From positions 1 through 64,000 of the forward strand of contig NZ_JAFFQD010000003.1 of NCBI RefSeq assembly GCF_016918565.1: 64,000 nt of DNA. Reading direction: 5' to 3'. Made by a program: the position numbers and the translations under genes. The DNA comes from Desulfogranum marinum (lineage in GTDB: Bacteria > Desulfobacterota > Desulfobulbia > Desulfobulbales > Desulfobulbaceae). Shown here piece after piece: positions 26,901-35,469 of the stretch; position 1 is the first letter of the stretch, and each line of letters begins with the position of its first letter. Below the pieces are notes generated by a model that was not told where the DNA came from, did not search any database, and worked only from the letters and a program-made list of their open reading frames with translations.

Positions 26901-28126
26901 GCCAACCAGTCAAAGGTGTTGAGCCTGGCCTGTTCATAAAGAGCGGAAAGCGAACTTTGAAAGTCAGCCGGTATTTCGACACCGATCCAATACAATGAAA
27001 GGACTGCAACCAAAGTTGTCAAGCTCCTCTCTTCAGCTGCAAGCCGATCAGTCAGTGCCATCATGTCCGGCAGGGTCCCTTCCGGAGCACGGATCACTGT
27101 TTCAAGAAAACGATACGGCACTTCTTCAGGACAGCCCTGGCAGCGCTGTAATACAGTAGCTACCGCGTTCTGAATAGCCTGCCTATCTCCCTCCTCGTTT
27201 CTTGCAAGCAGGGCAAAAATAGAAAATAATCCAGGGAGACCGAAGAAAAAAACGGGATTATCACCTGCATATTCCTGCAGCCGTTGCCGATCCTCTTCAA
27301 AAAGACGCAATGCCTCACTGACATCACCACACAAAAAAGTGACACTGCCGGCATATCCTGACCCCTGAAAGGAGTCACCATGCTTTTCAAGCAATGTATT
27401 GAGATCAGCAAAACGCCCCTGAAGCAAATAATAATTAGCAAGCAATCGATGAAAGGGTACCATCTCTATGCTGGATACCGACAAGGTTACTTCATTCTCG
27501 AGATAGGCAAGAACATCTGGAAAATGCTGCAGGCTTTCCAGGGAATGCCTTACCACCTGCTCTAGTAGGTAAAACTGCAAGGAACCAGGCAAAGTACTGA
27601 GCCATTCAGGATCAAAGGCCCGCGCCGTCACGATCACTGCCGGAGGATCTGTCTGCACCTCCTGGCCGCACTCCTGATCAAGAAATGCCAAAGCCTCATC
27701 AATCCGATCAAAATCTTCAAGGTACACACCGATACGAAACTGCCTGAGGGCACGCCAACAACGCGTTGCCCGCTTGCCTGAATGATAGGAAACCGGAGCT
27801 TCCTTTTCGATAAAAGCCACAAACCGTTCAAAACGTTTTTCACTTATTGCCGACCGGGTCAGATACTCTGCACTTACCTGCTCACATTGATTTTTATTGT
27901 TTAGGTATCCGTTTGCCCGCAAGCTCTTTATGGCGGCACCAACGTCGTCCTTGCCGGGCTTCTTAGCACCTGGAAAGGGACCTCCTACTTTGGCAATACA
28001 TTTTGTTAAAAAAGTTTTTGAGACAGGCTCATAAATAACTGAGGCTAGTTGCAGCAACAGCTTCTCCAAAAAGGTGAGTTCTGCAAACGAGTTAAGAATA
28101 TTTTTTCCGTGGTTTGTCACAGGCAT
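23966..28126 (-). CDS. very large SNF2-family helicase-like ATPase
   Basis: 1386 residues. The C-terminal third is a complete SNF2 motor: DDMGLGKT (Walker A) near 960, [11 protein letters not shown] (DEAQ box) near 1050, [13 protein letters not shown], and the second RecA domain with [12 protein letters not shown] and [21 protein letters not shown] near 1330. The first ~930 residues are not a known remodeller accessory region that I recognise; they contain helical repeat-like stretches (about 200-430, e.g. [15 protein letters not shown]) and a beta-rich acidic part (about 560-880). It may remodel protein-DNA or RNA polymerase complexes. First in-frame ATG chosen; TTG four codons upstream is possible. 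Convergent with recO. Confidence 0.88.
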   Translation of the reverse strand: [1386 protein letters not shown]

Positions 28127-28210
28127 GAATTTTACCAATCAGGTGCCCGGAAATGGGCGACAACGATGTTAATACACTTGGGAGTGTAAGATTTGAGCAC
28201 TAAACAGACT

Positions 28211-28243
28211 AAAAAAAACACCCCGGCGAAATTGCCAGGGTGC
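28211..28243 (-). terminator. rho-independent terminator of the PpiD-like gene
   Basis: On the minus strand, CACCCTGGC-aatttc-GCCGGGGTG forms a nine-pair stem with one G-T pair, followed by eight T. Confidence 0.85.
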
Positions 28244-28291
28244 AAATGAAATTATGAAATGGGCAGTGAGAATATGCTAAAGCCACCAGGC

Positions 28292-30175
28292 TTACGGTAT
28301 CAATTGGTCGTTGACCCATATTTTTGCATCAGCACGAAGTCTTTCCACCCAACTGGCAACCAAACGGTTCTGCTGGTTTACCAATAATTGCTCAGCGAGC
28401 TGTTTTTTCTGGTCAGCTTCCATGGCAGTCGGATCTTGGCGATGTTCAAGGACCTCAAAAACATAGAACATATCACCCACAGCCACAACTTCACTGCTCA
28501 ATTTTTCGCCTCCTTTGAGGGCAAATGCCGCCTCCACCAACTGCGGAGGAATATCACCATCACCGCCCCCTCTTTTCAGGTATCCTGACTCCAGGCCTTT
28601 ACCTTCCGGCATCAATTTTCCTGCCTCTAGAGCAATTGCGAGAGCTTTGTCTGCAGCTGCATGGGCTAATGTTATACTTTGCTCATGCTTGTAATCACTG
28701 ACAACCTTATCTTTTACGGTGGCTAAGGGTGGCACTTCCGGCTTTTTGATATCTTTCACATAACCAATGGCATATCCGTCTTCCACTTCAACCAGTGAGC
28801 TAAGTTCACCTTTGCTCAACCCAAAGGCAACGTCGAGGAGCGCACCTGCTTTGGCAAGAGAATCCGGTGGCAGCTTACGGGCAAAAAGGTCGGTTGTTTG
28901 AACGGCCTTCCCTCCCTGTTCCATATATTTTTCAAGGCTGCCGGCCCGAATAATGTCTTCATACGCGTTGGAGACATTTTGAAATGTCAATCCCCTTACC
29001 CGTTGTTTTTTCAACAGCCCTTCAATTTCAGCGCGAACATCTTCCATTTTTTTGGTTATTGCAGGTTGCACATCTTCGACCAAAATCAAGTGATACCCAA
29101 AAGAAGTTTCAACCAGATCAGATAAATCGCCGGGCTCCATTGAAAAAACAGCCTCCTCAAATGCAGGCACCATAGAGCCACGTTCGAAAAAACCTAATTC
29201 CCCGCCCGACTCCCGACTCGGCCCTTCTGAATATTCCTTGGCAAGGGTTGCAAAATCTCCACCATCTCGCAAAAGCTGAAGAACATGCTCGGCCTTTAAC
29301 CTTTTTTCTTCTTTAACCTCCGCAGAGTCTGTATCGCTCACCTTAAACAGAATATGACGAGCCCGACGCTTTTCCTTTACGCTATATCTGTCAATATTAT
29401 CATTATAGAATTGCTCTACCTGCTCATCTTCTAGGGTAACCTTACCCATGTCAGCAGCAAAAGGAAAATAGAGGTACTGCAACGCAATTTGCGGATCAGT
29501 TACATAATCCTGCTGTTTTTTCTCATACCAGGATGCCAACTTATCCGCTTCCACATTCACCTCATCAAGATAGTCACTGCCTTTAAAACTCAAGTAGACA
29601 AGTTTAAGCTCGGTCTTGGCAAAATCGATCCAGGCCTGCACGGCTGCAGGCGGTACATCAGCAAAAGAGCCAATAAGTTCCACAACTCTCCCGGTGATCA
29701 AATCGCTCTGCAAGCCAGCCTCAAAAGAGGTAGGGGTAAGTCGGTTTTGCCCTAAAACGTCTTTATATCTGCTCATTACAAACTGGCCGTTTTCCTGAAA
29801 AACGGGCATATCCTGGATACGACGCTGGGTTTCTTCCCGACTGACAGCAAGGCCGATTTTGTCAGCACTCTGTCGTAACAGTTCGGACTGGATAAGTTGA
29901 TTAATCACCTGTTTCTTGAGCCCTATCCCTTCAAAAAAACCTTCCGGCACCTGCCCACCAAGCTGTTGCCTATAGGTATCTACAGCTCGGTCATAGCTTT
30001 GCTGAAACTCTTGAAAAGGAATTTCTACATCATTGACAACCGCAGCCGCATTCCGATTATTATCAAGGTTGCTCCCCACACCCCAAAAAATAAAGACGAC
30101 AGCAATCAGTAGCACCAAAGCCTGAATAACAACAGACTGGGCTCTTTTTCGTAAAATATTCAACATGGTACGCAC
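28292..30175 (-). CDS. PpiD-like membrane-anchored peptidyl-prolyl isomerase
   Basis: 627 residues, the usual PpiD size. Short cytoplasmic N-terminus, membrane segment about 14-33 (VVIQALVLLIAVVFIFWGVG), then a SurA_N-like chaperone domain, a parvulin domain about 270-365 (RRARHILFKVSD, YSEGPSRESGGELGFF, FGYHLILVED), and a second, less conserved parvulin-like repeat toward 440-560. Works as a periplasmic chaperone at the Sec translocon. Strong terminator behind it; upstream is the dsrC gene on the other strand. Confidence 0.92.
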   Translation of the reverse strand: MRTMLNILRKRAQSVVIQALVLLIAVVFIFWGVGSNLDNNRNAAAVVNDVEIPFQEFQQSYDRAVDTYRQQLGGQVPEGFFEGIGLKKQVINQLIQSELLRQSADKIGLAVSREETQRRIQDMPVFQENGQFVMSRYKDVLGQNRLTPTSFEAGLQSDLITGRVVELIGSFADVPPAAVQAWIDFAKTELKLVYLSFKGSDYLDEVNVEADKLASWYEKKQQDYVTDPQIALQYLYFPFAADMGKVTLEDEQVEQFYNDNIDRYSVKEKRRARHILFKVSDTDSAEVKEEKRLKAEHVLQLLRDGGDFATLAKEYSEGPSRESGGELGFFERGSMVPAFEEAVFSMEPGDLSDLVETSFGYHLILVEDVQPAITKKMEDVRAEIEGLLKKQRVRGLTFQNVSNAYEDIIRAGSLEKYMEQGGKAVQTTDLFARKLPPDSLAKAGALLDVAFGLSKGELSSLVEVEDGYAIGYVKDIKKPEVPPLATVKDKVVSDYKHEQSITLAHAAADKALAIALEAGKLMPEGKGLESGYLKRGGGDGDIPPQLVEAAFALKGGEKLSSEVVAVGDMFYVFEVLEHRQDPTAMEADQKKQLAEQLLVNQQNRLVASWVERLRADAKIWVNDQLIP

Positions 30176-30321
30176 ACTCCTTCAACAAATCGGACATTTG
30201 GTTATTTCCTGGAGAAAGGGCCCATTATGTTCAATTTTCCTGCAACTTACCAGTGAAAAATGCATCCAACCCACGAACAAAAAATGATTGGCCGTTCACT
30301 CAAAAAAACCAAGACCTTTGC

Positions 30322-30350
30322 TTGACAAACGCACACCCCTATAGTAAGAA
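30322..30350 (+). promoter_or_regulatory. possible sigma-70 promoter of dsrC
   Basis: A perfect TTGACA at 30322-30327 is followed about 17 bases later by TAAGAA, a poor -10 element. It lies about 70 bases before the dsrC ribosome binding site. The -35 match is good, the -10 match is weak. Confidence 0.35.
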
Positions 30351-30417
30351 ACTGGTGATTTTTACAATTAGCATTCAACTTCTCACTCATATTAATCACA
30401 TATTCCAGGAGGAACAC

Positions 30418-30738
30418 ATGGCACAAATCGAACACAATGGCACAACCTACGAGGTGGATGAAGACGGCTTCCTGTTGAAAGGCGCTGACGACTGGGATGA
30501 AAACTGGATCGATTACGTAAAAGGCGTAGAAGGTATTCCAGAAATCACCGATGAACATCAGAAAGTTATCGACGCCCTTCAAGAGTACTACAAGAAGAAC
30601 GGCATCGCACCTATGGTTCGTATTCTTTCCAAAACCACCGGTTTTCCTTTGAAGCGAATTTACGAACTGTTCCCTTCAGGGCCAGGCAAAGGCGCTTGTA
30701 AAATGGCTGGCCTTCCTAAGCCTACCGGTTGTGTATGA
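30418..30738 (+). CDS. dsrC: DsrC sulfur-carrier protein of dissimilatory sulfite reduction
   Basis: 106 residues, normal for DsrC. Contains the DsrC/TusE fold signatures (LLKGADDWDENWIDYV, PMVRILSKTTGFP, YELFPSGPGKGACKMAGLP) and both C-terminal cysteines: Cys94 and the penultimate Cys105, eleven residues apart. Two cysteines distinguish true DsrC, which carries sulfite sulfur as a trisulfide between DsrAB and the membrane DsrMKJOP complex, from TusE, which has only the last. An AGGAGG ribosome binding site and a strong terminator fit a highly expressed single gene. dsrAB is not in the window. Confidence 0.96.
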   Translation: MAQIEHNGTTYEVDEDGFLLKGADDWDENWIDYVKGVEGIPEITDEHQKVIDALQEYYKKNGIAPMVRILSKTTGFPLKRIYELFPSGPGKGACKMAGLPKPTGCV

Positions 30739-30768
30739 TATAGATTTACTATAGCATACTGCAGTTAT

Positions 30769-30805
30769 AAAAAAGGGGTTGCTTTTAAAGCAACCCCTTT
30801 TTTTA
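30769..30805 (+). terminator. rho-independent terminator of dsrC
   Basis: AAAAAGGGGTTGC-ttttaaa-GCAACCCCTTTTTTT is a perfect stem with T run; the A run on the other side makes it bidirectional, serving the minus-strand zinc-ribbon gene as well. Confidence 0.93.
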
Positions 30806-30831
30806 TTGACTGTAGCGGAACCTGACACACT

Positions 30832-31086
30832 CTAAAAAGACATCTCCAAAAAATGTGCGTGATACCGGGTGAGGTCCTCACCACATTTACCGCAAAGAAA
30901 TTTAACGCCGCCAAAGACCTCGGTATCATTTTCTTCAGGGGTAAAAGAACCGTCACCATTTTGCTTGTAACGAGTTGTTACAAGAACATTCTCAGCTATC
31001 TCAACAAAATCGGTTTTATTACCGCAGGCATTACAGACAACCCTTCCAGCCGGTTCCCCTGCCGGGATCTGTACTTTTTTTATCAT
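30832..31086 (-). CDS. small zinc-ribbon protein of unknown function
   Basis: 84 residues with two CxxC pairs: CNACGNK at 18-24 and CGKCGED at about 65-71, the layout of a zinc ribbon. A middle acidic segment (ENDTEVFGG) separates them. No membrane segment. The ATG lies 12 bases after an AT-rich stretch without a strong ribosome binding site. It may be a nucleic-acid-binding or structural zinc protein; I do not recognise the family. Confidence 0.75.
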   Translation of the reverse strand: MIKKVQIPAGEPAGRVVCNACGNKTDFVEIAENVLVTTRYKQNGDGSFTPEENDTEVFGGVKFLCGKCGEDLTRYHAHFLEMSF

Positions 31087-31179
31087 ATTATTTCACTTTT
31101 GTGGGTCACAGACTTCGTCTGCGTTATATTACAATACTGTTAATCATAAAAAACTACCATCCCAACCCTATCTTTTCTA

Positions 31180-31461
31180 TCAATATCGAACAACAAACGA
31201 TACTTCACTGTCAACCGGCTGCTCTTGGCGAATAACGACCTCATCCACTCTTGCTGCAGGGGGGCCATGGTGCAGCCAATGCAACATTTCCGCTACATTG
31301 TCAGCATTTCCCTCTATAACGGCTTCCACCGTTCCGTCACGACAGTTTCTGACCCACCCCTTTAAGCACAACCGCTCTGCTTCTTTCCGCGTGAAATCTC
31401 GAAAAAAAACTCCCTGCACTCGACCATAAACCACAACATGAACACGCTTGCGCCCAATCAT
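31180..31461 (-). CDS. acyP: acylphosphatase
   Basis: 93 residues. Hydrolyses carboxyl-phosphate bonds of acylphosphates. The signature GRVQGVFFRDFTRKEA holds the catalytic Arg, and GWVRNCRDGTVEAVIEG holds the catalytic Asn. Its start overlaps the ligA stop by one base (TAATG), so the two are translated together. Confidence 0.93.
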   Translation of the reverse strand: MIGRKRVHVVVYGRVQGVFFRDFTRKEAERLCLKGWVRNCRDGTVEAVIEGNADNVAEMLHWLHHGPPAARVDEVVIRQEQPVDSEVSFVVRY

Positions 31462-33479
31462 TATCTACCCTGCAGATTGCGTATTAACCCGACAAAAGCC
31501 TCCTCTGCTAACAAGCCCAGCCCAAGCTTTTGTGCCTTTTCCAGCTTTCCACCTGCCCTCTCGCCGGCGACAACGTCTGTCACTTTGCCGCTTATAGAGG
31601 AAACCACTTTACCACCAAGCGATTTAACCAACTGCTTTGCCTCATTTCGTGTCATATGGTTTAAAGAACCGGTAAAAACAAATATCCGCCCATCTAAAGG
31701 CCGTGCTGATTTCCCGGCAGACTGAACAACAACCCCAGCCTGATCAAGCTTAATCAGCAGTTTTGCAAAAGGTTCTGAACGCAAAAATGTAACTAATGAT
31801 TCAGCTACCTGCGGGCCAATACCTTCAATTGCCATCAATTCGCTTGCCTTGGACTGGACAAGTTCATCAAGCGATTCATAATGACCAGCTATGAGTTCGG
31901 CGGTGACTTCGCCAACATAACGAATGCCCAACGCCCTGATAAAGGTATTTAATGGAGGCGCTTTCACCTTGTCTATCGACTGGATCACTCCTTGGGCTGA
32001 TTTCTCTCCCCAGCCGTCTAAAAGGATCAACTGGTCTTTTTTCAACAAAAAGAAATCTGCAATATCTTCTATCAACCCAGCACTATACAATTGCTCTACA
32101 TGCTTTTTGCCAAGTCCTTCAATATCCAGCCCGCTTTTCCCTGCAAAATATATCAGCCTTTGAATTTTCTGTGCAGGGCACAAGAGATTAGTGCAACGTA
32201 TAGCAGCCTCCCCTACACCTTGCTCCAGTTGTCCATCACACTCAGGGCACCTCTCAGGAAAGACGATAGCCTCCTCTTTGCCGGTACGATTCTCAACTAC
32301 AGCCTTAACGACTTCCGGGATCACGTCACCAGCTCGTTGAACCAAAACAGTATCATGAAGACGCAGATCTTTTTTGTTAACTTCGTCCCTATTATGCAAA
32401 GTTGCTCGCCGGACAATCGCTCCATCCACTTCCACCGGCTGCAAATGAGCTACCGGGGTAACCACTCCCGTGCGTCCTACTTGGAACTCTACCCGTTCTA
32501 TGATAGTTGAAGCCTGAACAGCTGGGAACTTCCAAGCAACTGCCCACCTGGGCGCCCGCGCTGTATTCCCAAATCTTTGCTGCAAAGAAAAACGATTCAC
32601 CTTGACCACCATACCGTCAATTTCGTAATCGAGCCCATGACGTTTCCGGACAAGAAGATCAAACTGGCCTCCGACATCATCAACGCTCTTGCAATGACAC
32701 ACCAGTGGACTCACGGCAAAGCCCAGGCTACGCAAGTAGGCCAGCAGGTCGAACTGAGTATCACACCGCACTCCTTCGGTCGTAGCAACACTATAAGCAT
32801 AAAAACGAAGAGGCCTTTGAGCTGTTACTTTAGGATCAAGCTGCCGAAGGGAGCCTGCCGCAGCATTCCTAGGGTTGGCAAAAAGCGACAAGCCCTCTTC
32901 CTTTCGCCGTTGATTGAGCTGCTTAAAACCTTTTTTGGGAAGAAAAACTTCGCCACGGACAATAAGTTGCCGCGGAATAGCGACCTCTCCTGTAGCCAGC
33001 AGACGTAACGGGATGGTTGGTACGGTTTTTAACTGTTCTGTGACATCTTCCCCGATTAGGCCGTTACCTCGGGTGGAACCGGTGACCAAGCGGTCATTCT
33101 CGTACACCAGCTCAACGGCAAGACCATCTAATTTCGGCTCGGTAATATACTCCAGCACAGTGTCGCCTTTTAGATACCGCTTGAGCTTTTCTTCAAAATC
33201 AAGGAGTCCTTGCCTTGAAAAAATATTATCCAAACTCAACATGGGATAAATGTGCTCTGCCGTTTTAAATCCTTTAAGCGGCTTACCCCCTACCCGCTGG
33301 GTTGGCGAATCAGCAGTTATACTTTCCGGATATTGCGCCTCCAAATGCAGCAATTCCTGAAAAAGCCTGTCATATTCTCCGTCGCTAATGACTGGGTCAT
33401 CCAGCACATAGTAGCGATGTCCATGGGCATGCAACTGCTGGCGAAGTTCTTCGATGCGTTTTTTAACATCACTAGTCAT
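31461..33479 (-). CDS. ligA: NAD-dependent DNA ligase
   Basis: 672 residues, the family norm. Adenylation domain with active-site Lys in EPKLDGLAVEL (about residue 115), OB fold, four-Cys zinc finger (CPECDGQLEQG... CTNLLCPAQ near 405-430), helix-hairpin-helix repeats, and a C-terminal BRCT domain (GRIFVFTGSLNHMTRNEA). Seals nicks in replication and repair. Followed by acylphosphatase with one-base overlap and preceded by a tautomerase gene five bases upstream. Confidence 0.96.
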   Translation of the reverse strand: MTSDVKKRIEELRQQLHAHGHRYYVLDDPVISDGEYDRLFQELLHLEAQYPESITADSPTQRVGGKPLKGFKTAEHIYPMLSLDNIFSRQGLLDFEEKLKRYLKGDTVLEYITEPKLDGLAVELVYENDRLVTGSTRGNGLIGEDVTEQLKTVPTIPLRLLATGEVAIPRQLIVRGEVFLPKKGFKQLNQRRKEEGLSLFANPRNAAAGSLRQLDPKVTAQRPLRFYAYSVATTEGVRCDTQFDLLAYLRSLGFAVSPLVCHCKSVDDVGGQFDLLVRKRHGLDYEIDGMVVKVNRFSLQQRFGNTARAPRWAVAWKFPAVQASTIIERVEFQVGRTGVVTPVAHLQPVEVDGAIVRRATLHNRDEVNKKDLRLHDTVLVQRAGDVIPEVVKAVVENRTGKEEAIVFPERCPECDGQLEQGVGEAAIRCTNLLCPAQKIQRLIYFAGKSGLDIEGLGKKHVEQLYSAGLIEDIADFFLLKKDQLILLDGWGEKSAQGVIQSIDKVKAPPLNTFIRALGIRYVGEVTAELIAGHYESLDELVQSKASELMAIEGIGPQVAESLVTFLRSEPFAKLLIKLDQAGVVVQSAGKSARPLDGRIFVFTGSLNHMTRNEAKQLVKSLGGKVVSSISGKVTDVVAGERAGGKLEKAQKLGLGLLAEEAFVGLIRNLQGR

Positions 33480-33484
33480 AAACG

Positions 33485-33670
33485 CTACATATCCCCTATA
33501 AGTACGCCGCCTTTGGCAATATTATCACGACTTTCTTCATCAATAAAAAGTAATACGGCTTCTTTGGGCTTGTTTGTCACCTCAGAAATAATCTCTGTCA
33601 CGCCTTTGGCAATTTTCTGTTTCTGCTCTTTGGATAAGCTTCCTGCGACTCTAATATTTACATATGGCAT
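33485..33670 (-). CDS. 4-oxalocrotonate tautomerase family protein
   Basis: 61 residues, the classic 4-OT size. Begins MPYVNIRVAG, so the catalytic amino-terminal Pro is exposed after Met removal; an Arg near position 38-39 in the helix and DNIAKGG are typical. The true substrate is unknown; small tautomerases act on enol-keto acids. A GGAGTAG-type site precedes the ATG. Five bases upstream of ligA. Confidence 0.9.
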   Translation of the reverse strand: MPYVNIRVAGSLSKEQKQKIAKGVTEIISEVTNKPKEAVLLFIDEESRDNIAKGGVLIGDM

Positions 33671-33919
33671 GCTCTACTCCTGCAATACAATTGCACTGAA
33701 AAACAATATAGTCTTTTTCCACGCTAAAAATACCCGTAACTCATATCAAAATTTTACTTTTACGTCGATCAGGTTATGATAAAGGCTGCGTAATTTTGTT
33801 TTCTAATTTTTCCATGAGCATTTCTAGAAAAGGAATTCATGCACCCCCCAGATACACGTTGAGCCATAATTCAAACAAAATACAAAATCTCACTTACTCT
33901 ATAGACAGGAAATTAGGGA

Positions 33920-35374
33920 ATGCTGCTAAAAAAAATCCCAAAAAAGAAAAGACTCATTATTTTCATTGGCGTGCTTCTGGTATTGGGTTTTACAGCAACG
34001 AGTCTAATCAGCTACTTTGCAGCAGCAGGAACCTTACGCATAGAAATGACTGAAGACATCCTGCCGCTCACCAGTGATAATATTTACTCTGAAATCCAAA
34101 AGGATCTGGTACGCCCGGCTTTTATTGCCTCAATGATGGCTTCGGACACATTTCTAAGAGACTGGGTACTCAACGGAGAGAAAGAGAGCAAACAAATCAC
34201 AAAATACCTTGCCGAGATAAAAGAAAAATATGGCTTGGTCAGCAGTTTTTTCGTCTCTGAATCAACCCGAACCTACTACTATGCAGGCGGAAAACTTAAA
34301 ACAGTTAACCCAACAGACAGTCGTGACCGCTGGTACTTCAGGGTTCGCAACATGGAGCACCCTTACGAAATTAACGTCGATTCCGACATGGCTGACCGTG
34401 ATAAACTCACCATTTTCATCAATTACCGTGTAGTAGATTATAACGGTAATTACATTGGGGCTACGGGGTGCGGCCTCACGGTAACAACTGTACAAGCACT
34501 GCTCGACAGCTACGCGGATCGTTACCAACGGACTATTTATTTTGTCAACAAACAGGGCCAGGTTACCCTCACAGGCACGAATACACCACCTCCATTTACC
34601 ACGATTCCCAAGAATATATCACTGCCGGATAACGCCCAAAATACTGCTAGATCGAAAACAAAGGCGATCTCGTACACACGTAACGAAGAAACCTACCTCC
34701 TCAACACACGCTTTATCCCGCAACTCGGATTGTATCTCTTTGTTGAACAATCGATCCAGAGACAGATACGGCAGATGCGTAGAATCCTCCTTAACAACCT
34801 TGCGGTCAGCATCGTTATTTCCGTCTTGGTACTTTTCGCCATCTCCTCAACCATTACTCTTTACCAAACAAAACTGGAATCAATGGCAACAACTGACAAA
34901 TTGACACAGCTGCTCAATCGACATGCTTTTGAAATTCTTTTTGATCAGGCTGTGCAAGAGGCAGAACGCGTAAAACGACCGATAACGGCTATCCTTTTTG
35001 ATATTGATGAATTCAAAAAAATTAATGATCGACACGGCCACCCAGCCGGCGATGCCGTTTTGGTAAGTGTTGCTGCCACGGCTGCGGAAGCTATTCGCAA
35101 ATCAGACGGCATTTGCAGGTGGGGGGGTGAAGAATTTCTGCTGCTTCTCAAAGACTGCTCCCTTGAACAAGGAGAGCTGCTGGCAGAAAAAATCAGGCAG
35201 TCTGTTGCAGAAACAATTATTTATTATGACGGAAAAGCGATCCAAGTAGAAGTAAGCCTTGGCATCGCTGAGTTGCGCAAAGGGGAAAACCAGGAAAATT
35301 TATTACACAGAATAGACCAGGCACTTTACCTGGCTAAAGAAAAAGGAAGAAACCGCTTTGAATCTGCTCTTTGA
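33920..35374 (+). CDS. membrane-bound diguanylate cyclase with Cache sensor
   Basis: 484 residues. Two membrane segments (about 15-37 and 293-315) enclose a periplasmic dCache-like sensor (SRDRWYFRVRNMEHPYEINVD). The C-terminal GGDEF domain has GGEEF at 402-406 and an RxxD product-inhibition site (RKSD, about 393-396) five residues before it, so it should make cyclic di-GMP with feedback inhibition. The substrate of the Cache domain is unknown. A small single-Cache protein is encoded convergently next to it, a possible partner. A hairpin follows at about 35424. Confidence 0.92.
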   Translation: MLLKKIPKKKRLIIFIGVLLVLGFTATSLISYFAAAGTLRIEMTEDILPLTSDNIYSEIQKDLVRPAFIASMMASDTFLRDWVLNGEKESKQITKYLAEIKEKYGLVSSFFVSESTRTYYYAGGKLKTVNPTDSRDRWYFRVRNMEHPYEINVDSDMADRDKLTIFINYRVVDYNGNYIGATGCGLTVTTVQALLDSYADRYQRTIYFVNKQGQVTLTGTNTPPPFTTIPKNISLPDNAQNTARSKTKAISYTRNEETYLLNTRFIPQLGLYLFVEQSIQRQIRQMRRILLNNLAVSIVISVLVLFAISSTITLYQTKLESMATTDKLTQLLNRHAFEILFDQAVQEAERVKRPITAILFDIDEFKKINDRHGHPAGDAVLVSVAATAAEAIRKSDGICRWGGEEFLLLLKDCSLEQGELLAEKIRQSVAETIIYYDGKAIQVEVSLGIAELRKGENQENLLHRIDQALYLAKEKGRNRFESAL

Positions 35375-35423
35375 AGCAGACCAGACTCTTGCCCGGATGA
35401 AAACAATTGGACACTGAGACCAG

Positions 35424-35448
35424 AGCTCCCTCCACAGTAGAGGGAGCC
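35424..35448 (+). terminator. hairpin downstream of the diguanylate cyclase
   Basis: GCTCCCTC-cacagta-GAGGGAGC is a perfect 8-bp GC-rich stem lying between two convergent genes. There is no T run, so it is a possible factor-dependent or weak terminator. Confidence 0.5.
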
Positions 35449-35469
35449 TAGCCCCACAGCTAACAATGC

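Noticed and set aside
18636-28145. The 13-mer TTACCAATCAGGT near the starts of both the methyltransferase (18.6 kb) and the SNF2 gene (28.1 kb)
   Set aside because: Several identical 13-mers are expected by chance in 64 kb, and no other copies or symmetry were seen.
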